Assembly: GCA_030123605.1 (NCBI GenBank)
Contig: CP126123.1
Span: 2,584,001 to 2,648,000, forward strand
Direction: 5' to 3'
Origin: Nitrospira sp.
GTDB taxonomy: Bacteria; Nitrospirota; Nitrospiria; Nitrospirales; Nitrospiraceae
Length of the DNA: 64,000 nucleotides
How positions within the stretch are numbered: position 1 is the first letter of the stretch; every line of letters begins with the position of its first letter. Both the position numbers and the translations under genes were made by a program. Under the pieces are notes generated by a model. It ran no database searches. It saw only the letters and a program-made list of their open reading frames with translations, and was not told the DNA's origin. This document shows positions 9,298-17,637 of the stretch, piece by piece.

Positions 9298-10506
9298 TTA
9301 ATGGGTTGATGAGGCGGTTTTCCGGCTCAAGCTCTGGGAAAGCGCGTCCAGCAAGCGGTCGATCTCTGGCTGCGTGATAATGAGTGGGGGAATGAACCGC
9401 AGGACCCGATCGCCCGTGCAGTTGATCAACAAGCGGCGAGCCAGGCAGTCGGCCACGACGGCTTTCCCGTCAATGTCCAATTCCATGCCTTGCAACAGAC
9501 CCAGGCCGCGCACGTCCTTCACGACACGATGCCGTTCCTGTACAGCGGCCAACCCCTTCGCCAAACTCTCACCCATTCTCCGGCCCTGTTCCAAGATCTT
9601 GCCCTCCAACAGGACCCGCAACACCGCCAAACCGGCGGCACAGGCCAAGGGGTTGCCGCCGAATGTCGAAGCATGGGTCCCAGGGGTGAAGGCGTGCGCA
9701 ACGGTATCCGTCGCCAGACAGGCTCCGATCGGCACACCGCCACCGAGCCCCTTTGCCAAGGTCATGATATCCGGCTGCATCCCGAATTGTTCATAGCAGA
9801 AGAGCGTGCCGGTTCGCCCCATGCCTGTCTGGACTTCATCGAAGATCAGGAGCACATCACGTTCCCGACAGAGATCCCGCAACCCCTGCAGGTAGCTGCG
9901 ATCCGCGACATATACCCCGCCTTCGGCTTGAATGGGCTCCAGCATGATGGCGGCGGTCTTCGGCGTGATCGCCCGCTCGACTTCCGATAAATCATTGAAC
10001 GTCACATAGGAGAACCCCGGCATCAGGGGAGCGAATCCCTTCTGGACCTTTTCTTGCCCGGTCGCCGTCAGCGTCGCGAGGGTGCGCCCGTGGAAGGAAT
10101 TCTTCATCGTGATGATGTCGCACCGATCGGTGCCGTATTTGTCGTAGGAATATTTTCTGGCCAGTTTGATCGCCGCTTCGTTCGCTTCCGCACCGCTGTT
10201 GCAAAAGAAGACTTTCTGCGCAAACGAATGTTCGACCAAGGTCTGAGCCAAGCGCACCTGCGGCTCGGTATAATAGAGATTCGACGTATGAATCAGCTGT
10301 TGCACCTGCTTCTGAATCGCCAACACCAAGTCTGGATGCCCATATCCGAGGAGATTCACCGCGATGCCGGCCACAAAATCGACGTACTCCCGTCCTTCCA
10401 GGTCGTAAACTTTGCTCCCGCGTCCGCGCACGATCGAAATCGGCTGGCGCTGATAAGTATTCATCAAGTACAGGTCGGCGTTGAGACGCAACTCACCGGT
10501 CGGCAT
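9298..10506 (-). CDS. argD: Acetylornithine aminotransferase
   Basis: 402 aa from the ATG at 10506, preceded by GGAGAGGG. The frame is open 270 nt further upstream, but that part reads as intergenic. Fold-type I PLP enzyme: FCNSGAEANEAAIKLAR, SFHGRT, FDEVQTGMGRTG and the PLP lysine in TLAKGLGGG. It transaminates N-acetylglutamate semialdehyde and may also serve as N-succinyl-diaminopimelate aminotransferase, as known for E. coli ArgD. That would link the arg and dap halves of the cluster, by inference. First gene of the run. Confidence 0.95.
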   Translation of the reverse strand: MPTGELRLNADLYLMNTYQRQPISIVRGRGSKVYDLEGREYVDFVAGIAVNLLGYGHPDLVLAIQKQVQQLIHTSNLYYTEPQVRLAQTLVEHSFAQKVFFCNSGAEANEAAIKLARKYSYDKYGTDRCDIITMKNSFHGRTLATLTATGQEKVQKGFAPLMPGFSYVTFNDLSEVERAITPKTAAIMLEPIQAEGGVYVADRSYLQGLRDLCRERDVLLIFDEVQTGMGRTGTLFCYEQFGMQPDIMTLAKGLGGGVPIGACLATDTVAHAFTPGTHASTFGGNPLACAAGLAVLRVLLEGKILEQGRRMGESLAKGLAAVQERHRVVKDVRGLGLLQGMELDIDGKAVVADCLARRLLINCTGDRVLRFIPPLIITQPEIDRLLDALSQSLSRKTASSTH

Positions 10507-10534
10507 GACGGAACCCTCTCCACATGAGTCGGCG

Positions 10535-10563
10535 AAGCTACCATAGGGAACAGGTGAAAGCAA
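10535..10563 (-). promoter_or_regulatory. Candidate sigma-70 promoter for the arg-lys-dap run
   Basis: On the minus strand TTGCTT (-35) and TAGCTT (-10) are separated by 17 bp and lie about 30 bp before the argD ATG. It matches in spacing but only partly in sequence. No ARG-box palindrome was recognised. Confidence 0.35.
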
Positions 10564-10689
10564 CCGAACCGGTGCCCAAACAAGTGCTGATAGAGGCGTC
10601 CGACGCAGCGAGTGATCTACCGGGGCGGCGGCTTTCCGTGGGGATCGTCCCTTGACGGGAACAGACGGCGGATGGGATAAGGTGGCGGT

Positions 10690-11346
10690 ATGAAATCCTG
10701 TCCACAATGCCAGCAACAGAATCAGGACGACGCCCGATTCTGTCACCAATGCGGCGGCTCCTTCGCCGCCGAGGCTCATGAAGCCGCGGCGGAATCGATC
10801 TCATCACCTGCCCCACCGCCGCAACCACAGACGGATGCGGAATTGTGGAAAGCCTTCATCGGTCCGAATGCCGATCGGTACCTGGAAACATTCAAGAAGT
10901 TCTCCGGATCGTCGGGACCAAAGTTTTCCCTGACCTGGCATTGGCCGGCCTTCATCTTCGAGCCCTTTCTCTGGTTTCTCTACCGAAAGATGTATGTCTA
11001 CGCGTTGATCTATGCCATCGGTCCCGCCATTGCCTTCTACATCACCCAGGACCTCTCCGCGGACATTGTCTGGCGGCTCATGGCGGGAGCCAGCGCCAAC
11101 TATATCTATTTTTGGCATGTGAAGGAGCAGCTCGCCAAGATCAAGGGCGAACGGGCCACAAGCGGCGAAACCAGGCAACAGCTCCTGGGGGAATTGGGAG
11201 GGGTGCAACCCTATGTCGTCTGGGTCGGCGTCGGTCTGCTCGTGCTGAAGATCGGTCTCGTGGTCGCCATGATCAAAGAGGGCGCGCCGGACGGATCGAA
11301 GGGCCCCGGCATCAAACCCCGCCCAGCCGGCTTCACGAGCGTGTAA
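10690..11346 (+). CDS. Zinc-ribbon plus DUF2628-type membrane protein
   Basis: 218 aa. It opens with a zinc ribbon, CPQCQQQNQDDARFCHQCG, then a Pro/Ala linker, then a membrane part beginning FSLTWHWPAFIFEPFLWFLYRKMY. The aromatic WHWPAF...FLWFLYRKM stretch is characteristic of DUF2628 proteins. Three hydrophobic helices follow, at roughly residues 100-120, 125-145 and 178-196. Likely an inner-membrane protein with a cytoplasmic zinc ribbon; role unknown. Divergent from argD. Confidence 0.8.
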   Translation: MKSCPQCQQQNQDDARFCHQCGGSFAAEAHEAAAESISSPAPPPQPQTDAELWKAFIGPNADRYLETFKKFSGSSGPKFSLTWHWPAFIFEPFLWFLYRKMYVYALIYAIGPAIAFYITQDLSADIVWRLMAGASANYIYFWHVKEQLAKIKGERATSGETRQQLLGELGGVQPYVVWVGVGLLVLKIGLVVAMIKEGAPDGSKGPGIKPRPAGFTSV

Positions 11347-11358
11347 GCAGGGGCCCCG

Positions 11359-12186
11359 TTAGAGCACCGTGCGCTGCCGCTGCCACTCGATCCAGGCAAC
11401 GAACCATTCGAAATCCTGCTGATAGGCGGCGCCGCTGAGGTCGGGCGCTGCTTGGGTCTGTTCAAGCTGGGTGTAGGTACGAGGCCAATTCTTCTGCCAC
11501 CAGGACTTGAGTTCGTCGGGACCATAGGGCTGTCCATTGGGATTGGTGATACCGGCAGCGGCACAAAGTCCTGCCACGAGCGGCCAATAGCGATCCTTGC
11601 CTAACCCGAGGCTCCGAAAATGTTCGCGGAGCAAAAACACCACCCAGAGTTCGGCGCTGTTTTTCTTATTGTGTTTGAAGGGCTGGGTCTGTCGCAGCGG
11701 GACCGGATCGAAGGTCTTGATCACCGACGTATAGTCCGGGCCACCGTAGCTCCCGGCCGACTCGGCGATCCCCTGCAACATGTTGGCTAACTCCACCTCG
11801 ACGACCGGTGGAATCGGGGCTTGGTCTGCGCTCCCAGGACTCAGTGGATTGACGGACGTCAGGAGTTCGATGAGGGGTTTGAGCTCCCGCAGTCGCGCCG
11901 CCGCAGCCTTCAGGATCTGCTCGGATTCGAGCCAGTAGTCGGGATCGTTCTTGGAGATCCGTTCTCGACCCTGCGGCGGCAGCACAACCGGAATCCAATA
12001 CCGCACCAGTACAAAGAGAACATATTCGATCTGGCCGCCGACCTGCGTGACTCCGACCAACGCATGGCTGACCCCCAAAGCCCGTCTAAAAAATGCTTCC
12101 ACCCGGTCTTCGACCTGCAGGCGCCGGCCCATGGCCAGCCACCATTTCTGTAAAGGAGACCACTCAGAGGTCGAGATCGCAGCCAT
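11359..12186 (-). CDS. Hypothetical protein
   Basis: 275 aa from MAAISTSEWSPLQKWW, chosen because GGAG lies 8 nt upstream; the frame is open another 150 nt. It has a hydrophobic YVLFVLVRYWIPVVL segment near residue 60 and a C-terminal aromatic helix rich in Trp (WWQKNWPRTY, FEWFVAWIEWQRQ). The middle HNKKNSAELWVVFLLREHFRSLGLGKDRYWPLVAGL resembles no family I can name with certainty. Convergent with the DUF2628 gene, 12 bp apart. Confidence 0.6.
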   Translation of the reverse strand: MAAISTSEWSPLQKWWLAMGRRLQVEDRVEAFFRRALGVSHALVGVTQVGGQIEYVLFVLVRYWIPVVLPPQGRERISKNDPDYWLESEQILKAAAARLRELKPLIELLTSVNPLSPGSADQAPIPPVVEVELANMLQGIAESAGSYGGPDYTSVIKTFDPVPLRQTQPFKHNKKNSAELWVVFLLREHFRSLGLGKDRYWPLVAGLCAAAGITNPNGQPYGPDELKSWWQKNWPRTYTQLEQTQAAPDLSGAAYQQDFEWFVAWIEWQRQRTVL

Positions 12187-12289
12187 CGATTCACTCCACA
12201 TGCGAGGGAAAGCCGCGGCATGGTACTGACTGCCTCGCCTGATTGCAACCGGACTTCGTGTGGCGAGAGCTCGATTGAGGCCCTGGAGC

Positions 12290-12318
12290 TTGACAGCGCC
12301 AAGGGGAAATCGCATAAC
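12290..12318 (+). promoter_or_regulatory. Candidate sigma-70 promoter of gpmA
   Basis: TTGACA at 12290-12295 and CATAAC at 12313-12318 with a 17-bp spacer, ending 45 bp before the gpmA ATG. Confidence 0.45.
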
Positions 12319-12362
12319 CTGTCCCAGTCGGTCCATCCGTCAGGACAAGGAGACAAGGCACG

Positions 12363-12968
12363 ATGAGCAAACTGGTCCTCATACGTCATGGCGAATCACA
12401 GTGGAATCTGGAAAACCGCTTCACCGGCTGGGTGGATGTCCCGCTCTCGCCGAAAGGCGTCGAAGAAGCGAAGGCAGCGGGGAAGAAGTTGGCAGGTTTC
12501 ACCTTCGATCGCGCCTTTTCTTCGGTGCTGGCCCGAGCCAACGACACCTTGCGCCTCATCCTCGAGGCAATCGGGCAGACCGCCATTCCGATTGAAAAGG
12601 ACAAAGCACTGAATGAGCGCATGTACGGAGAGCTGCAGGGATTGAACAAGGCCGAGACGGCAAAAAAATACGGGGACGAGCAGGTGAAAATCTGGCGGCG
12701 CAGTTATGACGTGAGACCCCCGGGGGGCGAAAGTTTGAAAGACACGGCCGAGCGGGTACTTCCCTATTACGACAGCCGCATCAAACCCTGTGTGCTCAAG
12801 GGAGAAAGCATCCTGATCGCCGCCCACGGCAACAGCCTGCGCGCGCTGGTGATGCAACTCGACCGGTTGACCAAGGAACAGGTGCTGGAACTCAACATTC
12901 CGACGGGAGCGCCGCTGCTGTACGAACTCGACGCCAGCGGAAAGGTGCTGGCGCACCGATACCTCTAA
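12363..12968 (+). CDS. gpmA: 2,3-bisphosphoglycerate-dependent phosphoglycerate mutase
   Basis: 201 aa, shorter than the ~250-aa E. coli form, as is common outside enterobacteria. The catalytic phosphohistidine motif [18 protein letters not shown] is at the N-terminus, with [26 protein letters not shown] and the second histidine in [10 protein letters not shown]. It interconverts 3- and 2-phosphoglycerate in glycolysis/gluconeogenesis. An AAGGAG lies upstream of the ATG. Confidence 0.95.
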   Translation: MSKLVLIRHGESQWNLENRFTGWVDVPLSPKGVEEAKAAGKKLAGFTFDRAFSSVLARANDTLRLILEAIGQTAIPIEKDKALNERMYGELQGLNKAETAKKYGDEQVKIWRRSYDVRPPGGESLKDTAERVLPYYDSRIKPCVLKGESILIAAHGNSLRALVMQLDRLTKEQVLELNIPTGAPLLYELDASGKVLAHRYL

Positions 12969-12981
12969 ACATAATGATGTG

Positions 12982-13476
12982 CTAGGCACATTCACTCAGC
13001 AAGGCCTGGTACTTGTCCAGCGGCACCAGATCGGGAAGCAACACGAGCAGCTTCGACCGGTCCTCCGGCTGAATGATGCCCTTGTCTTCCAGCAGGTCCG
13101 AGATGGTCTCGGACGCGGCCATGGCTCCCCCTTCGACATCTCCGACCGGGGCGTACAACGCCCGGCGTTCTTCCATCTCGACTAAATAGTCCTCCCATTT
13201 GACCGACGCAAGCTTGAACTCACCGGCCCAATCCGCGTGAATCAATTCCAGTACCCGCTGAAACAACACCTCGCGATACCTCCGTGGGATGTGGGCATTG
13301 ATCGCAGCCGACACCCAGTAGAGCGTGAAGGAAAGCATCTCTCTCGTCATCTCCACCGATTGCTCTCCTGTCGCTTCAATCCCGTAGTCGCCCATCATGT
13401 CGACGGAAATCCGGCGCGGAATCAATCGGTAGAGGGCCTCCGCCGCTTCGGCCGGGGTCATCGGTGCTTTCGCCAT
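12982..13476 (-). CDS. Hypothetical protein
   Basis: 164 aa starting MAKAPMTPAEAAEALYRLIP, with a strong AGGAGGAG upstream. Mostly helical and soluble by composition, with no signal peptide or membrane segment. FKLASVKWEDYLVEMEERRA and IIQPEDRSKLLVLLPDLVPLDKY are distinctive but match no family I recognise. Convergent with gpmA (13 bp gap). Confidence 0.7.
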   Translation of the reverse strand: MAKAPMTPAEAAEALYRLIPRRISVDMMGDYGIEATGEQSVEMTREMLSFTLYWVSAAINAHIPRRYREVLFQRVLELIHADWAGEFKLASVKWEDYLVEMEERRALYAPVGDVEGGAMAASETISDLLEDKGIIQPEDRSKLLVLLPDLVPLDKYQALLSECA

Positions 13477-13563
13477 AGTCTCCTCCTGCAAGGGGTCTCA
13501 GCATACTGAAAGCCCGCGCGGATTGACAACCGTGAAGACAAGCCACGGGAAGGTGTCAGTCTC

Positions 13564-13592
13564 TTGTCCAAGAAAAGGGGCTATGCTACAGT
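13564..13592 (+). promoter_or_regulatory. Candidate sigma-70 promoter of the beta-barrel gene
   Basis: TTGTCC (13564-13569) and TACAGT (13587-13592), spacer 17 bp. It overlaps the upstream-most in-frame start of the following gene, which argues that translation begins further downstream (13612-13621). Confidence 0.45.
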
Positions 13593-13611
13593 CCGCGCCT
13601 CGTTCAGACAG

Positions 13612-14184
13612 ATGATCATGATGTCCACGCACCCCATCCGCCTGCTGCTTGTCGGCTTCGCCTGCCTCTGGCTCTTCTGGTCCGCCCGGACACATGCCGC
13701 CTCTGCGCAGCCGGTCAACCAGGAAGGCAACCGCTGGGGCTTCGCTACCGATGTGGGTCTCTGGACCGGCACCACCGACAACACCACCTTCGCGATGGGG
13801 TTCGGGCTCGATTACTACATGGACCAGAATTTTTCGTTCGGCGGGATGGCCCTCTTCACGCCGGTCGGAGACCTGACGCAAATCGGAATCGCCGGCGTCG
13901 CGAAATACCATCTCCGATTGAACAGTGGATTCAACCTCGTTCCCTTTGCGGGAATCGGGTTTATCCATGCCGACCTCAATCGAGGCAGTGGGCCGACGAA
14001 AGTCGATCGCAACGACACCAGCCACTTCATCCCGCTCGGCATGTCGCTGGAATATCAGGTCGGCCCCAAGATCGCCTTCTCCACCACCCTCATGGTGAAC
14101 CTGCACCACATTACCCTCTCGCCGCCCGTGCCGGACGACAATAGCAGTGTGGCCCTCCTGTTCGGCATCCGGTGGGGGCCGTAA
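13612..14184 (+). CDS. Outer-membrane beta-barrel-type protein
   Basis: 190 aa. Signal peptide MIMMSTHPIRLLLVGFACLW..., probably cleaved after THAASA. The mature protein alternates polar and hydrophobic residues (WGFATDVGLWTG, FAMGFGLDYYMDQNFSFGG, FVPFAGIGF-like FNLVPFAGIGF) and ends VALLFGIRW, as expected for an eight-stranded OmpX/OmpW-like barrel. Three nearby ATGs (13612, 13618, 13621) are possible starts; no good Shine-Dalgarno separates them. Ligand unknown. Confidence 0.7.
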   Translation: MIMMSTHPIRLLLVGFACLWLFWSARTHAASAQPVNQEGNRWGFATDVGLWTGTTDNTTFAMGFGLDYYMDQNFSFGGMALFTPVGDLTQIGIAGVAKYHLRLNSGFNLVPFAGIGFIHADLNRGSGPTKVDRNDTSHFIPLGMSLEYQVGPKIAFSTTLMVNLHHITLSPPVPDDNSSVALLFGIRWGP

Positions 14185-14315
14185 GGTTCGTGCTCTCAGA
14201 GTCGAGTTCTGAGTTATTAAGTCAGGCCCCCTCCTTTCCGCCGATACATCCGACATCGATCCGCATCCGTAGTAGTGAGCAGGAATCCATTCACCCACTC
14301 ACAACGGAGGAGATC

Positions 14316-14678
14316 ATGATGAAGGTCGCTGCATTCACCGTATTTGTCGCATTATTGGTGACGGTTTCAGCCTGGGCCGGAATGGGGAAGGAATCCCATC
14401 CGTTGAAGGCTGTGGCAGGTTCCAAAGCGGAAGCCCATCTCAATGAAGGAATCGAGCATTACGAGAAAGGCCATTGGGATGTGGCCAAGAAACACTTCTC
14501 GGCCGGCGAGCAGGCCGATCCGCAATCGGCGGAAGCGCACTTCGACCTCGCGCTGGTTCTGGATAAAACCAACGACCATCCAGGCGCGACGGCGCATTTT
14601 CAGAAAGCCCACGACCTCGGCAAGGCCAACGCCGCGATCCACGAGTCGCAGATTTTGAAGAAACACCTAAAGATGTAA
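14316..14678 (+). CDS. Secreted TPR-repeat protein
   Basis: 120 aa. Signal peptide MMKVAAFTVFVALLVTVSAWA, then two TPR units: AEAHLNEGIEHYEKGHWDVA with KKHFSAGEQADP, and AEAHFDLALVLDKTNDHPGA with TAHFQKAHDLG. Likely a small periplasmic scaffold. GGAGGAG precedes the ATG at 14316; a second ATG follows directly. A hairpin terminator candidate follows at 14690-14721. Confidence 0.8.
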   Translation: MMKVAAFTVFVALLVTVSAWAGMGKESHPLKAVAGSKAEAHLNEGIEHYEKGHWDVAKKHFSAGEQADPQSAEAHFDLALVLDKTNDHPGATAHFQKAHDLGKANAAIHESQILKKHLKM

Positions 14679-14689
14679 GCGAGCGTAAA

Positions 14690-14721
14690 GGCTGGAGGGT
14701 GCAGATCATTCCCCTCCAGCC
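14690..14721 (+). terminator. Hairpin, possible terminator of the TPR gene
   Basis: A perfect 10-bp stem (GGCTGGAGGG at 14690-14699 with CCCTCCAGCC at 14712-14721) and a 12-nt loop, starting 12 nt after the TPR stop. There is no T-run directly after, so intrinsic termination is uncertain. Confidence 0.45.
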
Positions 14722-14756
14722 TGGAGAGCGAGGTTCGGACTTCTTATTCCCATCTC

Positions 14757-14883
14757 GCGGATCTTCAAAAAGGTCTTGTGGCTAGGCCGCAGCGAGTGAG
14801 AACCCGAGGCGTACAGAGAGAGCTCGTACGTTGAGGGTTTGAACGAAGCGAGAACGACGCCACAAGCCTTTTTCAAGATCCGC
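14757..14883. repeat. 127-bp palindromic repeat (type C)
   Basis: The ends are near-perfect inverted repeats, 14757-14782 and 14859-14883, both of the form GCGGATCTT-N-AAAAAGG...CTTGTGGC. The interior (about 14798-14850) contains cccgaggcgta and gtacgttgagggtttgaac, matching the interior of the longer repeat at 41101-41316 read on its minus strand. The right end reaches into the TAG stop codon of the minus-strand ATP-grasp gene. Confidence 0.75.
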
Positions 14884-15905
14884 TATGCAGCTTGGGCGGG
14901 GCGCCAGCGCAGGCCCACCTGCAACAATTCCTGCAAGAGGTCTTTGTAGGCGAGGTTGGCCTTTTCGGCCGAATCGGCAAAGTCTTCGCCGCTGGCGATT
15001 TGAGGATTGGGATTGGCCTCGAGTACGTACACGTGACCGTCCTTGTCCATCCGCATGTCGATCCGGGCATAGCCGCTGAGCCCCAATGCGCGGTAGACAC
15101 GTTTGGCCACATGCTGAATCTGCTCGATGACTTCCTCCGGCAGATTCCTCGCTTCGCAGGAACGGATGCCGTACTTGTCCTGGTACTTCCGGCTCCATTT
15201 TACCCGCTCGGTCGCGATCCGCCTCGCTTCGTCCGGCATCTTGTCCATCACCAGTTCCCAAACCGGGAAGACCTGCAGGTGGGCATTGCCCATCACCCCG
15301 ACATAGAGTTCGCGCCCCTCGATGTAACGCTCGATCAGGGCTCCGGTGCCGACGTTATCGTGGATGAAGGCCACCCGTTCCCGCAGCTTGTCGTCGTCGT
15401 CTACGATCGACGCTTGCGAAATACCCAGCGAGGCCTCTTCGGTGACCGATTTCACGATCAAGGGGAAGGTGAGGTACTTGGGCCGGCGAACCATCCGATG
15501 GAGCGGCACCACCATGAATTCCGGATAGGGAATGCGGTGGTACGACATCACCTGCTTGGCCAACGCCTTGTCCCGCGCCAGCATGAGACCGCGGGGGTTG
15601 CACCCGGTGTAGGGCACATGCATCAACTCCAGGTAGGACACGACATTCTGGTCATAGACCGCCATGCCGTCGAACTCTTCCAGCAAGTTGAACGCAATGT
15701 GCGGCTTCCAATCCTCCACCGCCGCACGAATCACCTCCAGATCGCTTTTGACGCCGAGCGCCCGGACATCGTGGCCGAGTTTCCGCAAGGTGGAAACCAC
15801 GTCGTACTCAGTCTTCCAGGCTACGGCATCAAGGTCCTGCCCGTTGAGTTGCTCCGGGGGAACGAGGTCCTTGTGCATCAAGACGAGAATGCGCAGTCGT
15901 CTCAT
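14883..15905 (-). CDS. ATP-grasp ligase, D-alanine--D-alanine ligase-like
   Basis: 340 aa. It shows the ATP-grasp plan: YTGCNPRGLMLARDKALAKQ (central domain entry), PLIVKSVTEEASLGIS (ATP-binding Lys), IERYIEGRELYVGVMGN, and the Mg-binding C-terminal VLEANPNPQIASGEDF. Such enzymes join a carboxylate to an amine through an acylphosphate. It is not assigned as Ddl because its N-terminus (MRRLRILVLMHKDLVPPE) and active-site details differ and no mur genes are nearby. Its start overlaps the upstream zinc-peptidase stop by 4 bp, so the pair is likely translationally coupled. The TAG stop lies in the palindromic repeat. Confidence 0.85.
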   Translation of the reverse strand: MRRLRILVLMHKDLVPPEQLNGQDLDAVAWKTEYDVVSTLRKLGHDVRALGVKSDLEVIRAAVEDWKPHIAFNLLEEFDGMAVYDQNVVSYLELMHVPYTGCNPRGLMLARDKALAKQVMSYHRIPYPEFMVVPLHRMVRRPKYLTFPLIVKSVTEEASLGISQASIVDDDDKLRERVAFIHDNVGTGALIERYIEGRELYVGVMGNAHLQVFPVWELVMDKMPDEARRIATERVKWSRKYQDKYGIRSCEARNLPEEVIEQIQHVAKRVYRALGLSGYARIDMRMDKDGHVYVLEANPNPQIASGEDFADSAEKANLAYKDLLQELLQVGLRWRPAQAA

Positions 15906-16963
15906 AAGGCCACCTTATGCCGGCCGCTGTGAAGGTAATTCATGGTCTGTACGGTGAGGAGAATCGCAAAATCCAGCTCGGCCTGCTCCTTCCGCTGGGT
16001 CAGATGCAGCGTCAACGCATGGCACCGTTCGATCATGCCCTCCAGGACTTGATCGATAGTGTATTGATATTCGCCCGTCCACTCGGCGACCCGGCGACGA
16101 ATCGCCTTCCTGGTGCGATGGAGAAACTCGGCGGCGCGTTGATTGTTCGCGTAGGCCGGCGCGTCGGAGAACAATTTCTTCAAATCGGCATCGTACGACG
16201 GCGTGCGTCCGATCCCATAATGCTTCCGCTTCTCCTCGTAATGGTCATGTAGCGTCTTGTAGATGCGGGACAGCGGATCCACCTGCTGCCGTGCGGTGAC
16301 CATCGGCACCACCCCGGCCAGTTCACTCATGAGCCGTTCCATGAACTCCAGCTTCCTCATCACCGGCCACCCACGATAACGTTCCCGCCAGAGCGACCGG
16401 GGATCGAGCCACACCGCGAAGGTTTCCGCGAAATCCTCATCCGGATGGCTCTGGGCGTACCAGACATCCAGGTGGCGAACGAAGCTTCTGCTATAGGGAC
16501 GCGGGGTGTAATACTCGGGATAAGGTTGGGAGGATCGTCCGAAGAGTTGTTGACGGCGGCGACGACGGCGCAACAGATAGGCATTTTCAATGGCATGGCC
16601 GGCCTCGTGCCGCAGGATCCGCATACACCAGTCCTGGGTGCCGCCCTCCACTTCCAACATCTGGCTGGCTTCCAGTTTGGCGAGCCGAGGGTGCGCGAGG
16701 TAGAAGGGTACGGCAATCCCTGGCACGCCGTCCGGCGTGAACCATTCATCTGAAAGCCAGACGTGGGGGCGGAATGAGAGCCCCCGCGCAGCCAATTCAC
16801 GATGGAGCTGGGCAATCGGCTCCTCGTAGAAGCTGCCTTCCAACGCCAAATGGAGGCCGCACATGCGCAGATCGAGGAGCTGCTCATCGCTCCACCCCGC
16901 CCAATCCTGGTTGTGATCGACCCTGCGCAGCCCCTGCCGCCGGATGATTTCTGTTCGCCCCAT
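15902..16963 (-). CDS. Putative zinc metallopeptidase (HEAGH)
   Basis: 353 aa. Zincin motif RHEAGHAIENAY near residue 118, followed about 55 residues later by DEDFAETFAVWL, whose Glu is the probable third zinc ligand. An Arg-rich stretch (LLRRRRRRQQ) follows the helix. No signal peptide, so probably cytoplasmic. It resembles the putative zinc-binding metallopeptidases found beside ATP-grasp genes in other bacteria. The C-terminal half (YKTLHDHYEEKRKHYGIG onward) is helical and unidentified. A peptide made or trimmed by the pair is an inference. Confidence 0.75.
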   Translation of the reverse strand: MGRTEIIRRQGLRRVDHNQDWAGWSDEQLLDLRMCGLHLALEGSFYEEPIAQLHRELAARGLSFRPHVWLSDEWFTPDGVPGIAVPFYLAHPRLAKLEASQMLEVEGGTQDWCMRILRHEAGHAIENAYLLRRRRRRQQLFGRSSQPYPEYYTPRPYSRSFVRHLDVWYAQSHPDEDFAETFAVWLDPRSLWRERYRGWPVMRKLEFMERLMSELAGVVPMVTARQQVDPLSRIYKTLHDHYEEKRKHYGIGRTPSYDADLKKLFSDAPAYANNQRAAEFLHRTRKAIRRRVAEWTGEYQYTIDQVLEGMIERCHALTLHLTQRKEQAELDFAILLTVQTMNYLHSGRHKVAL

Positions 16964-17126
16964 CGTCCGACCACCAAAATGCCCCGTTCGACGCCGTTTT
17001 GTTCTCGTTCAACTATAGCATTCCAGTAGAATTGTGCCGGGAAACCGCCCGGCCTGCCGACCCCTTCCAAGGAAACCTGAGCGCGACAAGAGACTGAGGA
17101 GCCAGCCTGTCTAACACAACGCCGGC

Positions 17127-17606
17127 TCAGCGAAGGTAGCGGCGGGGAAGGTGGTCGATGAGGTGAGGAACTCCGTCCCAGATGTGATCGATCACGGAAA
17201 GCACATAGTCGCGGGACTGATCGAGGTGGTCCTGCCAGTCGGGGATCACTTCATGAACATCCAGAATCGGCTGATCGGTTCCATAACACAACTGATTGAA
17301 GAGCGGCGCCTCTCGGCCGAACTCTCGCCTGATGAAGGCCTGGTGATTGTTGCCCATCGCGACCGTTAAGGTCGCCGCCTCAATCAAGTCCCTGGTCAGT
17401 TTTCGTGGGACGTGGCGAGAGGGATCGCTCCCTTTCTCCAGCACGCGAGCCAGGACCACCGGATGGATCTCCTGCGGTACTGCCTCGATGCCCGCCGATC
17501 CGATGATCAGGTCCCAAGCCTGCGCACCGACCCGCGCTTTCAGCGCGTATTCTGCCACGAGGCTTCTGAAGATGTTGCCCGAACAGACAAAGAGAATGTT
17601 GGTCAT
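17127..17606 (-). CDS. Low-molecular-weight protein-tyrosine-phosphatase-like protein
   Basis: 159 aa from [15 protein letters not shown], with GAGGGG upstream. The P-loop C-SGNIF-R-S fits CX5R(S) of the LMW phosphatase/arsenate reductase fold. The general-acid region is less clear: [14 protein letters not shown] near residue 125 has an Asp in roughly the right place. It could act on phosphotyrosine, phosphoarginine or arsenate; the sequence does not decide. Divergent from ttcA, only about 30 bp apart. Confidence 0.8.
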   Translation of the reverse strand: MTNILFVCSGNIFRSLVAEYALKARVGAQAWDLIIGSAGIEAVPQEIHPVVLARVLEKGSDPSRHVPRKLTRDLIEAATLTVAMGNNHQAFIRREFGREAPLFNQLCYGTDQPILDVHEVIPDWQDHLDQSRDYVLSVIDHIWDGVPHLIDHLPRRYLR

Positions 17607-17637
17607 TCCATGCCCCTCTTGCGATACAATGCCCGCC

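Noticed and set aside
10507..10779. Longer argD with 91 extra N-terminal residues
   Set aside because: The extra part reads as intergenic sequence, and the inner ATG has GGAGAGGG and gives the family-typical start.
14892..15932. A 346-codon plus-strand frame
   Set aside because: Antisense to the ATP-grasp gene, which has full catalytic motifs.
17347..17637. Longer ttcA with ~97 extra residues
   Set aside because: The extension is antisense to the phosphatase gene and has no coding character.
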